DNA of 64,000 nucleotides from Microvirga sp052114605 (GTDB lineage: Bacteria > Pseudomonadota > Alphaproteobacteria > Rhizobiales > Beijerinckiaceae), in NCBI RefSeq assembly GCF_052114605.1, contig NZ_JBFRFB010000010.1, positions 62,001-126,000 of the forward strand, in the 5' to 3' direction. How positions within the stretch are numbered: the stretch's first letter is position 1; every line of letters begins with the position of its first letter. The notes beneath the pieces were generated by a model that did no database searches, was not told where the DNA came from, and saw only the letters and a program-made list of their open reading frames with translations. Shown piece after piece: positions 18,025-27,137 of this stretch. The position numbers and the translations under genes are program-made.

Positions 18025-18060
18025 TATCGTCTCCTCCCAGTGTCTATTGGGCCTTTGCCG

Positions 18061-18774
18061 TCAGGCATCGGCCATCACGCCGAGGTAATGCGACACCACA
18101 GCATCATCCTTGGCGAGTTCTTTACTAGCCCCCGACTGCACGATCCGGCCTTGATCGAGAATGTAGGCGCGGTCCGACAATTCGAGCGCGAGATGTGCGT
18201 TCTGTTCAATGAGCAGAATAGTCATGCCCCGTGACTTCAACGTGCGCAGAGCAGCGAAGACCTGGCTGATGACCACCGGCGCGAGACCAAGGCTCGGCTC
18301 GTCCAGAAGCAGCACTTTGGGCATTCCCATCAGCGCCCGGCCAATCGCCAGCATCTGCTGCTGTCCTCCCGATAGCGAACCGGCGAATTGAGCCGAACGC
18401 TCCCTGAGGATCGGAAACAGGTCATAGACGTCGTCGAGCTTTGTCTCGGAGTGACGGCCACGCAGAGCCGTGAGACCCAGTTGCAGGTTCTCGAGCACGG
18501 TGAGTTCGGGGAATACCTGCCTGCCTTCCGGAACCTGCAAAACGCCGAGCCCCGAAATGTCCCATGGTTTCATGGAGGTCAGTTCCACACGGTCCAGCAG
18601 AATGTTTCCCGAGGCCGCTGGCACGATACCGGAAACTGCATTGACCAGCGTGGACTTGCCGGCTCCGTTCGGACCGATCAGCGCCACGACCTCACCGTCG
18701 TTGACAGTGAGAGACACGCCGCGCAGGGCCTGAATGCCGCTGTAGCGAACCTGAAGGTCCCGTATATCAAGCAT
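18061..18774 (-). CDS. Liv-type ABC importer ATPase (LivF)
   Basis: 237-residue ATPase with Walker A GPNGAGKST (residues 34-42), signature SLSGGQQQMLAIGRALM near 135, Walker B VLLLDEPSLGLAP and the typical VLQVPEGRQVFPELTV segment that marks LivF. Its start overlaps the livG stop by eight bases. It pairs with LivG to drive the LivH/LivM channel encoded upstream in the same operon. Confidence 0.92.
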   Translation of the reverse strand: MLDIRDLQVRYSGIQALRGVSLTVNDGEVVALIGPNGAGKSTLVNAVSGIVPAASGNILLDRVELTSMKPWDISGLGVLQVPEGRQVFPELTVLENLQLGLTALRGRHSETKLDDVYDLFPILRERSAQFAGSLSGGQQQMLAIGRALMGMPKVLLLDEPSLGLAPVVISQVFAALRTLKSRGMTILLIEQNAHLALELSDRAYILDQGRIVQSGASKELAKDDAVVSHYLGVMADA

Positions 18775-19528
18775 GCTCGCCTCCGATATAGGCGGTGATC
18801 ACCGCAGGATCGCGCAGAACGGCCGCTGGGGGGCCTTCGGCAATGAGACGACCGCCATCCAGAACGTAGATCTGCTCGCAGAGCTTCGAGACGAAGCGGA
18901 TGTTGTGCTCGATCAGAAGGATGCCTTTGCCGCTCTGGGCAAGACCGAGGAACAGATCGGCCAGAACGTCGGATTCAACATCGTTCATTCCGGCGATCGG
19001 CTCGTCGAGCAGAATGTAATCTGGATCCGAGGCCAGGGCCCTCATCATCTCGACCTTGCGCTGATGGCCATAGGCGAGTGAGCCTGCCGGATGCTCGGCA
19101 AGATCGCTCATTCCGAATTGGGTCAGCAGCCCATAGGCCTTCCTGCGGACCTCCGCAGTCTCGTGCCGCGACGAAGGTAAGCCCAACAACGCGGCGATGG
19201 TCGAGCACCGCTCGTGCCTGTGAAACCCGATCAGAATGTTCTCCAGCACCGAATTTTCGGGCAAGATACGGATGTTCTGAAAGGTCCGCGCCAGCCCTGT
19301 CCGACAGATCTGATCGGCCGGGATATGCGTGATGTCGCGGTCACCCACGACAATGCGTCCGGCACTGACGGACAGCATGCCGGTGATCATGTTGACGATG
19401 GTCGTCTTGCCCGCGCCGTTCGGGCCGATCAGTCCGGTGATCTTGCCCCTGGGCACCGTGATGTTCACGCCGCTGGATGCGATCACGCCGCCGAAGTTTT
19501 TGCTGACGTCGATGAGTTGCAATGACAT
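18767..19528 (-). CDS. Liv-type ABC importer ATPase (LivG)
   Basis: 253-residue ATPase with Walker A GPNGAGKTT (residues 34-42), the LivG-specific LARTFQNIRILPENSVLENILIG region split near 80-100, a signature loop of the form AYGHQRKVEMMRALA rather than LSGGQ, and Walker B YILLDEPIAGMN. It starts four bases after the end of livM. It forms a heterodimer with the LivF subunit downstream. Confidence 0.92.
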   Translation of the reverse strand: MSLQLIDVSKNFGGVIASSGVNITVPRGKITGLIGPNGAGKTTIVNMITGMLSVSAGRIVVGDRDITHIPADQICRTGLARTFQNIRILPENSVLENILIGFHRHERCSTIAALLGLPSSRHETAEVRRKAYGLLTQFGMSDLAEHPAGSLAYGHQRKVEMMRALASDPDYILLDEPIAGMNDVESDVLADLFLGLAQSGKGILLIEHNIRFVSKLCEQIYVLDGGRLIAEGPPAAVLRDPAVITAYIGGEHA

Positions 19529-19531
19529 GGC

Positions 19532-20419
19532 TCAGCTCCTCGTCGCAGCGACGGCGGCCGTCTGGCCGGACTTGTTGCCGAGGCGGCGAGCGCGGGCCCG
19601 CTCGATCAGCGTGTCCGCGATTCCGCGTGGAAGGAAGTTGATGGTAAGGATCAGGAGAAGCCCGTAAACCAGCATTCGCGCATCGGCCAGCGGTCGGACG
19701 AATTCCGGCAGCAGGACCAATAGTGCGGTCCCGATAATCGGGCCGATGATCGTGTTGCGGCCACCGAAGACGACATAGGACAGGATCGCGATCAGGAACG
19801 GGAAACCGAATTGCGAGGGCGCAAGTGCATAGGAGTGGAAGGCTTCGAGCGCCCCGTAGATCCCGGCCAAAGCCCCCGAGATGACGAAAGCAAGCGCCTG
19901 ATGCCGCGTGATCGAGACACCGAGCGAGGCCGCCACAGCTTCGTTCTGTCGGATGGCGTCGAAGGCCCGCCCCAGCCGGCTGCGCATGATCGTGATCATG
20001 ACATACACAGTGATGATTCCGGCGATCAGCAGCGTGAACGTTCCGACTTCCTTGGGAATACCGTTGAAGCCTTGAGCACCGCCGGTGACCCTATCGGCAT
20101 AGACGTTCAGCGCCAGAACGATCTGAATGAAGGCGACGGTAGCGATGGCCTGATAGACGCCGCGCAAGCGGGCCAGCGGGATCGACAGCAAAAGCGCCAT
20201 CAATCCGCCGGTGATGGCGGCAGCCAGGATCGCGAGAGGCGCCGGCCAGCCATAGGTGACCGCCAGGATTCCGCCCGTATACGCACCGACGGCAGCCAGG
20301 CCGACCGTGGCCAGCGAGAAAACGCCCGCCCTCAGCACCAGCCACTGACTAAAGGCCAATCCTAAGTGCAACAGGAAGACATCGAGAAGCGGCTGATAGC
20401 CCAGAATGTAATTAGCCAT
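19532..20419 (-). CDS. Liv-type ABC importer permease (LivM)
   Basis: About 295 residues with eight or more hydrophobic segments and the LivM cytoplasmic loop GRAFDAIRQNEAVAASLGVSI near residue 180, which contacts the ATPases. The ATG at 20419 follows GGAGG by seven bases; an upstream in-frame ATG at 20458 lies within livH. The C-terminus is basic (ERARARRLGNKSGQ). It works with LivH as the transmembrane pair. Confidence 0.9.
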   Translation of the reverse strand: MANYILGYQPLLDVFLLHLGLAFSQWLVLRAGVFSLATVGLAAVGAYTGGILAVTYGWPAPLAILAAAITGGLMALLLSIPLARLRGVYQAIATVAFIQIVLALNVYADRVTGGAQGFNGIPKEVGTFTLLIAGIITVYVMITIMRSRLGRAFDAIRQNEAVAASLGVSITRHQALAFVISGALAGIYGALEAFHSYALAPSQFGFPFLIAILSYVVFGGRNTIIGPIIGTALLVLLPEFVRPLADARMLVYGLLLILTINFLPRGIADTLIERARARRLGNKSGQTAAVAATRS

Positions 20420-20423
20420 CAGA

Positions 20424-21314
20424 TTACCTCCGACCACGCAGGCTACCGGCTTCCTCACGTCCCATCAGACCGTTCGGCATGACGAGAAGAATGAGGAACA
20501 TCGTGAAAAAGATGAAGGCGTTTGTCAGACCCGAAGGCAGGTATGCGATGGCCAACGTCTGGACCATACCGAAGATCAAGCTCGCCAGCAGAGCGCCGGG
20601 AATGCTTCCCAAACCGCCAAGAATGATGATGACGAAGCCGAACAGCAGGTATGGCTCGCCCATCGTGAAGTTGATGTTGTTGAAGGCAAGCCCCACCAAC
20701 ACGCCAGCAGCACCTGCCAGCGCGCCGGAAATGAAATAGGTCAGGTTGTAGATGCGGTTCGGGTTGACGCCGACCAGCATGGCCGCCTTTTCGTTGCCCG
20801 TTACCGCGCGGACGCGCCGCCCGAAGGAAGTGCGGTAGACGAACCATGCCATCAACACCACGATGATGATCGCGGTCGCCATCATGATCAATTGCAGAGC
20901 CGATACCCGCAGGCCCCAGAAACGGAAGATCACCACGGGTACGGTATCGAACGGGAAGCGGAGCACCTGCGTCTGCGAGACCCACTGCCAGACGGTCATG
21001 ATCACCAGGCTGGCACCCATCGACGAAATGATGGCGCCAAATTCGGCCTCGCCCGTCCTCCGCAGACGCCGAAAGCAGATGATCTCGATGATCACTGAAA
21101 GAATCCCTGAGCCGATGACGGCAACAACGAAACCCAGTATCAGTGATCCTCCGGCTTTAACCGTGTAATAGGCAAGAAACGCGCCGGTCATGAACACCGC
21201 GCCATGCGCGAGATTCAAGAGACGCTGCACACCGAAGACGAGGTTGAAGCCTACGGCGAACAATGCGTAGACTCCCCCGACAACTAAGCCGTTCAGCAAC
21301 TGCTGGATCAGCAT
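20424..21314 (-). CDS. Liv-type ABC importer permease (LivH)
   Basis: About 296 residues. The N-terminus MLIQQLLNGLVVGGVYALFA is diagnostic of LivH, and the cytoplasmic loop FGRRVRAVTGNEKAAMLVGVN near residue 175 docks the ATPases. The ATG at 21314 is eight bases after GGAGG; the ATG at 21329 sits inside that ribosome-binding sequence. The gene follows the NIPSNAP gene by 48 bases and starts the transport part of the operon (livH, livM, livG, livF, binding protein). Confidence 0.9.
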   Translation of the reverse strand: MLIQQLLNGLVVGGVYALFAVGFNLVFGVQRLLNLAHGAVFMTGAFLAYYTVKAGGSLILGFVVAVIGSGILSVIIEIICFRRLRRTGEAEFGAIISSMGASLVIMTVWQWVSQTQVLRFPFDTVPVVIFRFWGLRVSALQLIMMATAIIIVVLMAWFVYRTSFGRRVRAVTGNEKAAMLVGVNPNRIYNLTYFISGALAGAAGVLVGLAFNNINFTMGEPYLLFGFVIIILGGLGSIPGALLASLIFGMVQTLAIAYLPSGLTNAFIFFTMFLILLVMPNGLMGREEAGSLRGRR

Positions 21315-21362
21315 TCGATTTTCCTCCATCTCCGGATCTTTGTCGTCCGGATGATATTCTTG

Positions 21363-21704
21363 TTAGACGGATTCTCCGTCCTGCGCTTTTAGTCCAATTG
21401 GTGAGAAATGCGTTGGCGTGAGTATGCGACTTTCCTGACGGACGAGCATCGGTAAAATCTCGGCGAGGAAGCTCCGCCATTCCGGTTCCGCTACGAGCCG
21501 GGCACGGCGCTCTGCTCGATCGGCCAAGCTGTCGTAGGCCCATAGATGAACAGTCTGGTTCTGCTCGCCGAACTCCGACGTGAAATACCCTAGCATCCGC
21601 CCGAGAATCCTGCATTGAAGCTCGCGGCCGTGTGCATCGTAGGCTGCCATGAACAAGGGAACCTTGCCAGGATGGAATGTGTAAATGCGTTCCTCGACGA
21701 TCAT
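21363..21704 (-). CDS. NIPSNAP-family protein, 113 residues
   Basis: Small alpha-beta barrel protein; MIVEERIYTFHPGKVPLFMAAY and the later VHLWAYDSLADRAERRARL match the NIPSNAP pattern, a dimeric ferredoxin-like fold found in several degradation clusters. In such clusters its catalytic role is usually not established; it may bind a hydrophobic intermediate. It lies 15 bases after the OYE-like gene and 48 before livH, so it is co-transcribed with the pathway. Confidence 0.8.
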   Translation of the reverse strand: MIVEERIYTFHPGKVPLFMAAYDAHGRELQCRILGRMLGYFTSEFGEQNQTVHLWAYDSLADRAERRARLVAEPEWRSFLAEILPMLVRQESRILTPTHFSPIGLKAQDGESV

Positions 21705-21719
21705 GCTTGTACGCTTTCC

Positions 21720-22847
21720 TCAAATCAGCCTGTCCAAGAAGCTTCGGTCGTAATTCCTCAAACTCGTCATATCGCCGGATAGAACACACTGCGGGAGTGT
21801 GGGATTAGCCAACAACGCTCGACCAAGAGCGATCATATCGAACTCGCCCTGGTCTATTCCGTCGCTGACCCGTTGAAGGCTTTCAGGGACCAGTGTGCTG
21901 TGAAGCTTGCCGTCGTGAGCCTTGAAATCGGTTTTCAGCATGACCGATCCAACTGCGATCACCGGCTTGCCGGTTAGTCGCCGCACCCAGGCCGCCGGAG
22001 ATAGTTCGTTGCCTGGGAAAGCCGGCTCCCAGAAGCGGCGAGTCGAGACATGGAAGCCATCGGCACCGGCTCTAACCAGCGGTGTCAGCCAATCCGCCAA
22101 CTGCTCAGGGCTGTCGGCAACACGCGCTGAGTAATCATGCTGCTTCCACTGTGAGAGACGAAGCGTCACAGGAAAGGCATCGCCGGCCATTGCCTTGCAA
22201 GCCAAAATGATTTCGACCGCGAAGCGACTGCGCTGTTGGAGATCACCGCCATAAGCGTCCTGGCGATGGTTGGTCTCAGCCCAGAAGAATTGATCCGGCA
22301 GATAGCCATGCGCGGCATGTATCTCGACTCCATCGAAACCGATATCACGGGCGGCGCGCGCCGCCTGAGCATAATCAGCGATGGTGCGAGAGATCTCCGA
22401 TACGGTCATCTCGCGGCCATAAAATCGACCAGGAGCGGCCAGTCCGGAAGGGCTCAGCCGTTCAAGGCCAAGGCTGTCTTCCATACCGACCATCGAGGGC
22501 GTGAAGGAGCCGACATGCCAGATCTGTGCGAAAATCTTCGCACCGCCTGCATGAACCCGACGGACGATCCGCTCCCACCCGGCCAACGCATCGGCGCCAT
22601 AGAGACGTGGCACGTCACGGCCGAAGCGGCCCTCTTCATTGGGAGCTGCGCCTTCGGTGACGATCAATGCGACGCCACCTTCCGCACGACGCGCATAGTA
22701 TTCGGCCATCTCGTTCGTAGGCACGCCCTCCGGCGCCCTCTCGCGGGTCATTGGCGCCATGACGATCCGGTTGCGCAGCGCCAGGCCAGCCAAGTCCATG
22801 GGCTGAGCCAAGGCAGCAACACTTCCAAATCGGGCGTCCATGTCCAT
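21720..22847 (-). CDS. Old Yellow Enzyme-like FMN oxidoreductase
   Basis: 375-residue TIM-barrel flavoprotein. FMN-binding and active-site blocks are LALRNRIVMAPMTRERA near residue 23-40, the substrate-binding pair in EIHAAHGYLPDQFFW near 175, and AVGSVML and ALGRALLANP in the C-terminal half. Family members reduce activated C=C bonds with NAD(P)H, or with an added FeS domain act as dienoyl-CoA reductases; that domain is absent here. It lies between an SDR and the NIPSNAP gene in the catabolic operon, consistent with reduction of an enone intermediate. Start between ATGs at 22847 and 22841 is uncertain. Confidence 0.88.
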   Translation of the reverse strand: MDMDARFGSVAALAQPMDLAGLALRNRIVMAPMTRERAPEGVPTNEMAEYYARRAEGGVALIVTEGAAPNEEGRFGRDVPRLYGADALAGWERIVRRVHAGGAKIFAQIWHVGSFTPSMVGMEDSLGLERLSPSGLAAPGRFYGREMTVSEISRTIADYAQAARAARDIGFDGVEIHAAHGYLPDQFFWAETNHRQDAYGGDLQQRSRFAVEIILACKAMAGDAFPVTLRLSQWKQHDYSARVADSPEQLADWLTPLVRAGADGFHVSTRRFWEPAFPGNELSPAAWVRRLTGKPVIAVGSVMLKTDFKAHDGKLHSTLVPESLQRVSDGIDQGEFDMIALGRALLANPTLPQCVLSGDMTSLRNYDRSFLDRLI

Positions 22848-22864
22848 CTCAGTTGTATTCCATC

Positions 22865-23635
22865 TCAGGTTGCCAGAAAGCCTCCATCGACGGGAATGTC
22901 AGCGCCGCTGACATAGGCCGCCGCATCGGATGCGAGAAAGACAACGACCTTGGCGACATCATCCCATTCGCCTGTGCGGCGAAGCGGAATACGCTCGATC
23001 AGTTTGTCGCGCGTGGAATGGCTGGCGCCCTGGCGATCCCGCATCGGCGGCATGACGCCGGGATGAACGCAATTCACTCGAATGCCTTTCGGCCCAAGTT
23101 CGGCGGCGGCGCCGCGGGTGAAGGCGAGCACCGCTCCTTTGGTGGCGTGATAGGCCAGATGCACCCCGGGCGTGCCGATCCGCGCGCAGATCGAGCCGAT
23201 GGTGATGATGGAACCGCCCGCCCCCATCAGCGGCACGATGGTTTGCACTCCCAGGAAGGCGCCGCGAAGGTTGATTGCGATCAGCCGTTCCATCAGGTCG
23301 GAGGACAGCACGTCCGGCGCGGCAGAGCCATTTGCACCGGCGTTGCAGACCAGGATGTCGACCTTGCCCTCACTCGCCGAGAGATCGGCGCCAAGAGTAG
23401 CCCACTCTTCCGCACTCGACACGTCGAGATGACGATAACGAGCAGATAGACCTTCGGCCTTCAGGGCTGTGACTACGCCCTGCCCTTCCTCATCAAGAAT
23501 ATCGGCAAGAATGACGTGCGCACCGGACTGAGCCAGCAATTCGGCTTCACGCCTGCCCATACCCGAAGCGGCACCGGTCACCAGTGCCACTCTTCCCGTC
23601 AGATCAAAGGATGTTTTGCCGGGTCCGCCGCTCAT
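22865..23635 (-). CDS. short-chain dehydrogenase/reductase (SDR)
   Basis: 256-residue classical SDR: cofactor motif TGAASGMG (residues 20-27), structural NAG in VCNAGANG, catalytic Tyr-Lys in YHATK near 160 and C-terminal SGADIPVDGGFLA. An Asp after beta-2 (LADILDE) suggests NAD(H). It overlaps the upstream flavoprotein gene by four bases (ATGA). It would oxidise a hydroxyl or reduce a ketone of a pathway intermediate. Confidence 0.9.
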   Translation of the reverse strand: MSGGPGKTSFDLTGRVALVTGAASGMGRREAELLAQSGAHVILADILDEEGQGVVTALKAEGLSARYRHLDVSSAEEWATLGADLSASEGKVDILVCNAGANGSAAPDVLSSDLMERLIAINLRGAFLGVQTIVPLMGAGGSIITIGSICARIGTPGVHLAYHATKGAVLAFTRGAAAELGPKGIRVNCVHPGVMPPMRDRQGASHSTRDKLIERIPLRRTGEWDDVAKVVVFLASDAAAYVSGADIPVDGGFLAT

Positions 23636-25116
23636 GCACGCGCTCCGGCATCGGCCAGTGCGGATTCCGCGGCGATCTGCCCAAAGCAGAATCCTTCCGA
23701 GAGGTTCGAACCATCCGAAGGGTAAAGCATGCCGGTGCCCTGCCCCAACTCTCCTGCTGCGTAGAGCCCCGGGATCGGCTGGCCGCGTGTGTCGAGAATT
23801 TGCGCACGAGCATTACGGCGGGGGCCACCGGTGGTATTCGAGCCTCCCGGATAGAGCCGCACGCAATAGAACGGACCCTCGTCCACCGGCACCATCGTCT
23901 CCGTCGGACGTCCGAAGGGGTCGGGCGCGCCTGTACGGCAGGCATCATTGTAGGCTTCGATGGAGGCTTCTGCGGCCGTTGGGTCCGCTACGCCCGCTGC
24001 CGACGCCGCTTCGGCAATAGTAGCGCCGGAGGCGATCCAGCCTCTGGCGATCTCGGCTTTGTTGTCTTCGCTCCAGCTATAGATGCCCACGGCATGCACC
24101 CCCACCGATGGCAGGGTCAGCATCCCGGCCTTGCGGCGCTTTTCGTCGAAAAACCAGTAGCAGGGATTGCGCGGGGTCTCGCCGGTCTCAGGATTGTACG
24201 CAAGCAGGTGATAGTAAAAGCCGTGCAGCAGGTTTGCCTGCGCGCTCTCGTCGGCGAACCGCTTGCCATAGCGATCAGTGATCACATAGCCAGGCGGATT
24301 GAGGAACAGCATGACGGAGAGGTCCTTGCCATCCTCCAACTCGAAATTGCCGATGGCACGGCCGATCATCTGGTTCATGTGCCAGAGATCCGCCCCCACC
24401 TCCTGCGCCATGCGCACACCATCGCCGGTATTGCCGGGGTTGCCGTAGAAGTAAACCGGCCACGCCCTCAGGTAGTCGCGCTTCATCTGGGTGTTATGCA
24501 GGTAGCCGCCACACGTAAGGATGACGCCTTTGCGAGCCTCGATGCGACGGCCATCCGTCGTTTCGACGCCGATGATGCGCCCCTCGTCATTCCGCAACAG
24601 ACGGTCCGCGGGCGAATTCCACAGCACCGGCACATCTGTCTTGTCATGGAAGTTGACGGCAAGCTTTTCCCATAAGAAGGGCCCGGCCTTTCCATTCAAA
24701 TCGAGGCGTGTCTTGGCGCCGCCCGGCTGAAAGACTCCGAAGGCGTCCGAGCCCTCGAAGTCCGGATGTTCGGCGCCGCCCACCCGGCACAGGTCCAGCT
24801 CCGGGGCAATCTCATGAAGCCAGTCGATAAGACCCAAGGCACGTATGGCCCAAGCCTCGCTGACATCGCGGGGCACCATGCCGCCCGCACAATGATCGAG
24901 ATAGCGGGTTGCCTTCTCCACATCGGTGGTAGCCATCATCATGCCGCCGGACATGCGGGTGCTTGGCGTATGGGCATCTGGCGATTGCTTCTCCAGCACC
25001 AGCGTCTCGGCGCCGGCACGCCAGGCGGTGATGGCGGCTGCGAGCCCGGCGCAACCGAAGCCGACAACGACGATGTCGGCACTTCGGTCGAAGGTCATGT
25101 GACTTGCCGAAGTCAT
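23632..25116 (-). CDS. FAD-dependent oxidoreductase, KstD/fumarate-reductase-like
   Basis: 494 residues with the FAD-binding VVGFGCAGLAAAITAWRAGA near residue 16, a second ADP-contact strand EARKGVILTCGGY, and a C-terminal GLYAAGELGQGTGMLYPSDGSN followed by GFCFGQIAAESAL. The pattern resembles FAD-binding dehydrogenases of steroid and terpenoid degradation that desaturate rings. It overlaps the P450 gene upstream and the SDR downstream by four bases each, so it is tightly coupled to both. It is only distantly similar to the second flavoprotein at 15423-16898. Confidence 0.87.
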   Translation of the reverse strand: MTSASHMTFDRSADIVVVGFGCAGLAAAITAWRAGAETLVLEKQSPDAHTPSTRMSGGMMMATTDVEKATRYLDHCAGGMVPRDVSEAWAIRALGLIDWLHEIAPELDLCRVGGAEHPDFEGSDAFGVFQPGGAKTRLDLNGKAGPFLWEKLAVNFHDKTDVPVLWNSPADRLLRNDEGRIIGVETTDGRRIEARKGVILTCGGYLHNTQMKRDYLRAWPVYFYGNPGNTGDGVRMAQEVGADLWHMNQMIGRAIGNFELEDGKDLSVMLFLNPPGYVITDRYGKRFADESAQANLLHGFYYHLLAYNPETGETPRNPCYWFFDEKRRKAGMLTLPSVGVHAVGIYSWSEDNKAEIARGWIASGATIAEAASAAGVADPTAAEASIEAYNDACRTGAPDPFGRPTETMVPVDEGPFYCVRLYPGGSNTTGGPRRNARAQILDTRGQPIPGLYAAGELGQGTGMLYPSDGSNLSEGFCFGQIAAESALADAGARA

Positions 25117-26318
25117 GCCGCCTGGTTCCCGCGTACAGTGAAGGGGAAGGTGTGGAAATGCTTGCGTGTGGTGCTCTCGTCGATGGTGGGCGCATCTGCC
25201 GGATGGAAGTCGACTCCCTCGCGCAACAGAGCGTGGATCACCAAGTAGAGAGTTCCGAATTCGGTCTCTTCCTCACCCGATCCTTCAGCGGTGATCGGCA
25301 TACCGGCGGCGAGGATCCTGCCGACGCAAGCATGCATGCCTGCGCCAAAGCTCATTCCATGCAGCTGCACACGACGCGGCAGCTCACGATAGGGATTGAA
25401 CTCGGCAGCATCGGCTCCGAAAACGGAAGGGTCGCGGTTGGCGATTGCAATGTTGATATCGACCTGGTCGCCTTCTGCGACTTCGGTCTGATCGGAAAGA
25501 TGTACCGGGCAAAGAGCCTTGCGGCGGGCCACAGGGCTTGCCGGATGTAGGCGCAAGGATTCCCAAATGAACTTCTGCAGCAGCTCAGGACTGTTCAGCA
25601 GTTCGTTCCGGGTTTCGGGATGCTTCCTGCACCAGGCCAGGATTTCCCAGAGCGTATTTTGCAGTGCATTGGCGGTCGTGAACGCTCCTGCCAGGATGAA
25701 GAAAGCCGTGTCGCGAACCAGCTGGTCCTCCTCCACGCGGCCATCATAAGCCTGCAGCATGTAGGTCAGCATGTCGCGAGGAAGCTCGACGGAAGAATCC
25801 CCAGCCTTGCGGGCAATCAATTCGCGGCGGCGTGCTGCGGAATGGGCATAGAACTCGACCTTGAAGATCTCCAGCGCTTCGCGGATCTCATTGAGAGCCT
25901 CTTCGCGGCTCCCGCTCAGCATCTGACCCATGGTGGGGGCCTTACCGAGCTTTCCGATGATCATCTGGATGCGATCCGTCTGTTCTTCGGTCCTGTCGCG
26001 ATCGAGACCGGCCACATCGGCTACAAGGTTGACCAGCACCCGATAGGCGAATTCGGTCATATCTCCGCCGCCAGCCTCGACCACCGGAGCGAGGGTTTCC
26101 TCGAGTGTCTTTGGGAAAACGCGGTTCTGGTATTGGCGAAAGAATTCGCGGGTAAAAAGGCTCTGGACGACCCGGCGCTTTTCCTTGTGCTCGTCGCCAT
26201 GAAGAGACACCACAGCAGTGGTCAGAAAGATCGGATCGGCGTCGTAAAGAGCCTGCTTCAAGTCGGTAATGCGCAGGGTGGGTTCTACCTGCGCGAACTC
26301 GTTCACGTGATGCTGCAT
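25113..26318 (-). CDS. cytochrome P450, soluble bacterial type (first of two)
   Basis: 401 residues without a membrane anchor. The I-helix oxygen-activating motif is AGAFTT (residues 210-215), the K-helix ExxR is ESLR (253-256), and the heme-binding loop is FGAGMHACVG with Cys331. These enzymes insert one oxygen atom into a substrate using electrons from a ferredoxin system. No ferredoxin gene is adjacent; the PDR-type reductase at 11973 is the likely donor. Its neighbours are an SDR upstream and a flavoprotein downstream with ATGA overlap. It shares operon and motif spacing with the P450 at 28576 but is clearly diverged from it. Confidence 0.93.
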   Translation of the reverse strand: MQHHVNEFAQVEPTLRITDLKQALYDADPIFLTTAVVSLHGDEHKEKRRVVQSLFTREFFRQYQNRVFPKTLEETLAPVVEAGGGDMTEFAYRVLVNLVADVAGLDRDRTEEQTDRIQMIIGKLGKAPTMGQMLSGSREEALNEIREALEIFKVEFYAHSAARRRELIARKAGDSSVELPRDMLTYMLQAYDGRVEEDQLVRDTAFFILAGAFTTANALQNTLWEILAWCRKHPETRNELLNSPELLQKFIWESLRLHPASPVARRKALCPVHLSDQTEVAEGDQVDINIAIANRDPSVFGADAAEFNPYRELPRRVQLHGMSFGAGMHACVGRILAAGMPITAEGSGEEETEFGTLYLVIHALLREGVDFHPADAPTIDESTTRKHFHTFPFTVRGNQAA

Positions 26319-26375
26319 GAATGCAATCCTCCCTTGCGCCCCTCTCGGGCATTATTTTTTCGATCTTTTCTTTCT

Positions 26376-27137
26376 TCAGAAGTTCGATATCCCCAGTGCG
26401 AGCCCCCCATCCACCACCAGAGATGACCCAGTCGTCCATTCGGCGCAGCTCATATGAGCGATGGCCTCTGCGAGCTCCTCCTCCGTGCCGATACGACCCA
26501 GAGCGTGAGAGGCTTCAAGAGCCCTCATCCGGACAGCCTGTTCCTCGGCACTGACGATGCCGGCCCGGATGTTCAGTTCTGTTGAGACGGCGCCAGGGAT
26601 CACGCAATTCACGCGGATGCCCTTCGGGCCGAGTTCAGCAGCCAGCACCTTCGCAAGTACCTCGACGGCGCCCTTCGTGGCGGCATAGGGAGAGGCGCTC
26701 GGATAGGATCTGCGGGTATGGACCGAGCCTATGAAAATCACGGCACCACGCCGCGCTTCGAGATGTGGAACCGACAGCGCGGTGAGGATCATTCCCGAGA
26801 CCACATTGCTGTCGAACACATCGAGAAGGTCGCTACGTTTCATCTCCGTGATCGGACCGCGCAGCATGTTGCCGGCATTGTTGATCAGCGCGTCAAGCCC
26901 GCCGCCATGCGCGACTGCGGCCTCGACGACACGGGCACAGTCGCTGTCGCTCGTGATGTCGGCCACTTCGTAACGGCAATTTGCCCCAATGCTCTCGGCA
27001 ACGGCACGGAGCTTCTCCTCGCGGCGCCCGCAGATCGTCACCTTTGCTCCATGCAGGGCGAAGTAACGGGCTGTGCCTTCACCGATGCCAGAGCCTCCCC
27101 CGGTGATCAGCACCGACATTTCATTCATCGGTCTCAT
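26376..27137 (-). CDS. short-chain dehydrogenase/reductase (SDR)
   Basis: About 253 residues: TGGGSGIGEG cofactor motif near residue 12, NNAGN near 90, catalytic YAATKGA near 160, and C-terminal TGSSLVVDGGLALG. ICGRREEKLRA after beta-2, with Arg-Arg, suggests NADP(H). The ATG at 27137 overlaps the stop of the ThuA-like gene by four bases and is preceded by GGAGA; ATGs at 27128 and 27119 are possible. It lies upstream of the first P450. Confidence 0.88.
   Translation of the reverse strand: MRPMNEMSVLITGGGSGIGEGTARYFALHGAKVTICGRREEKLRAVAESIGANCRYEVADITSDSDCARVVEAAVAHGGGLDALINNAGNMLRGPITEMKRSDLLDVFDSNVVSGMILTALSVPHLEARRGAVIFIGSVHTRRSYPSASPYAATKGAVEVLAKVLAAELGPKGIRVNCVIPGAVSTELNIRAGIVSAEEQAVRMRALEASHALGRIGTEEELAEAIAHMSCAEWTTGSSLVVDGGLALGISNF

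Noticed and set aside
23632..25116. Naming the flavoprotein as 3-ketosteroid dehydrogenase and the cluster as steroid catabolism
   Set aside because: The fold is shared by many dehydrogenases, no other steroid-degradation genes (kshA, hsaC and similar) are present, and a Liv-type importer is not expected for steroids.
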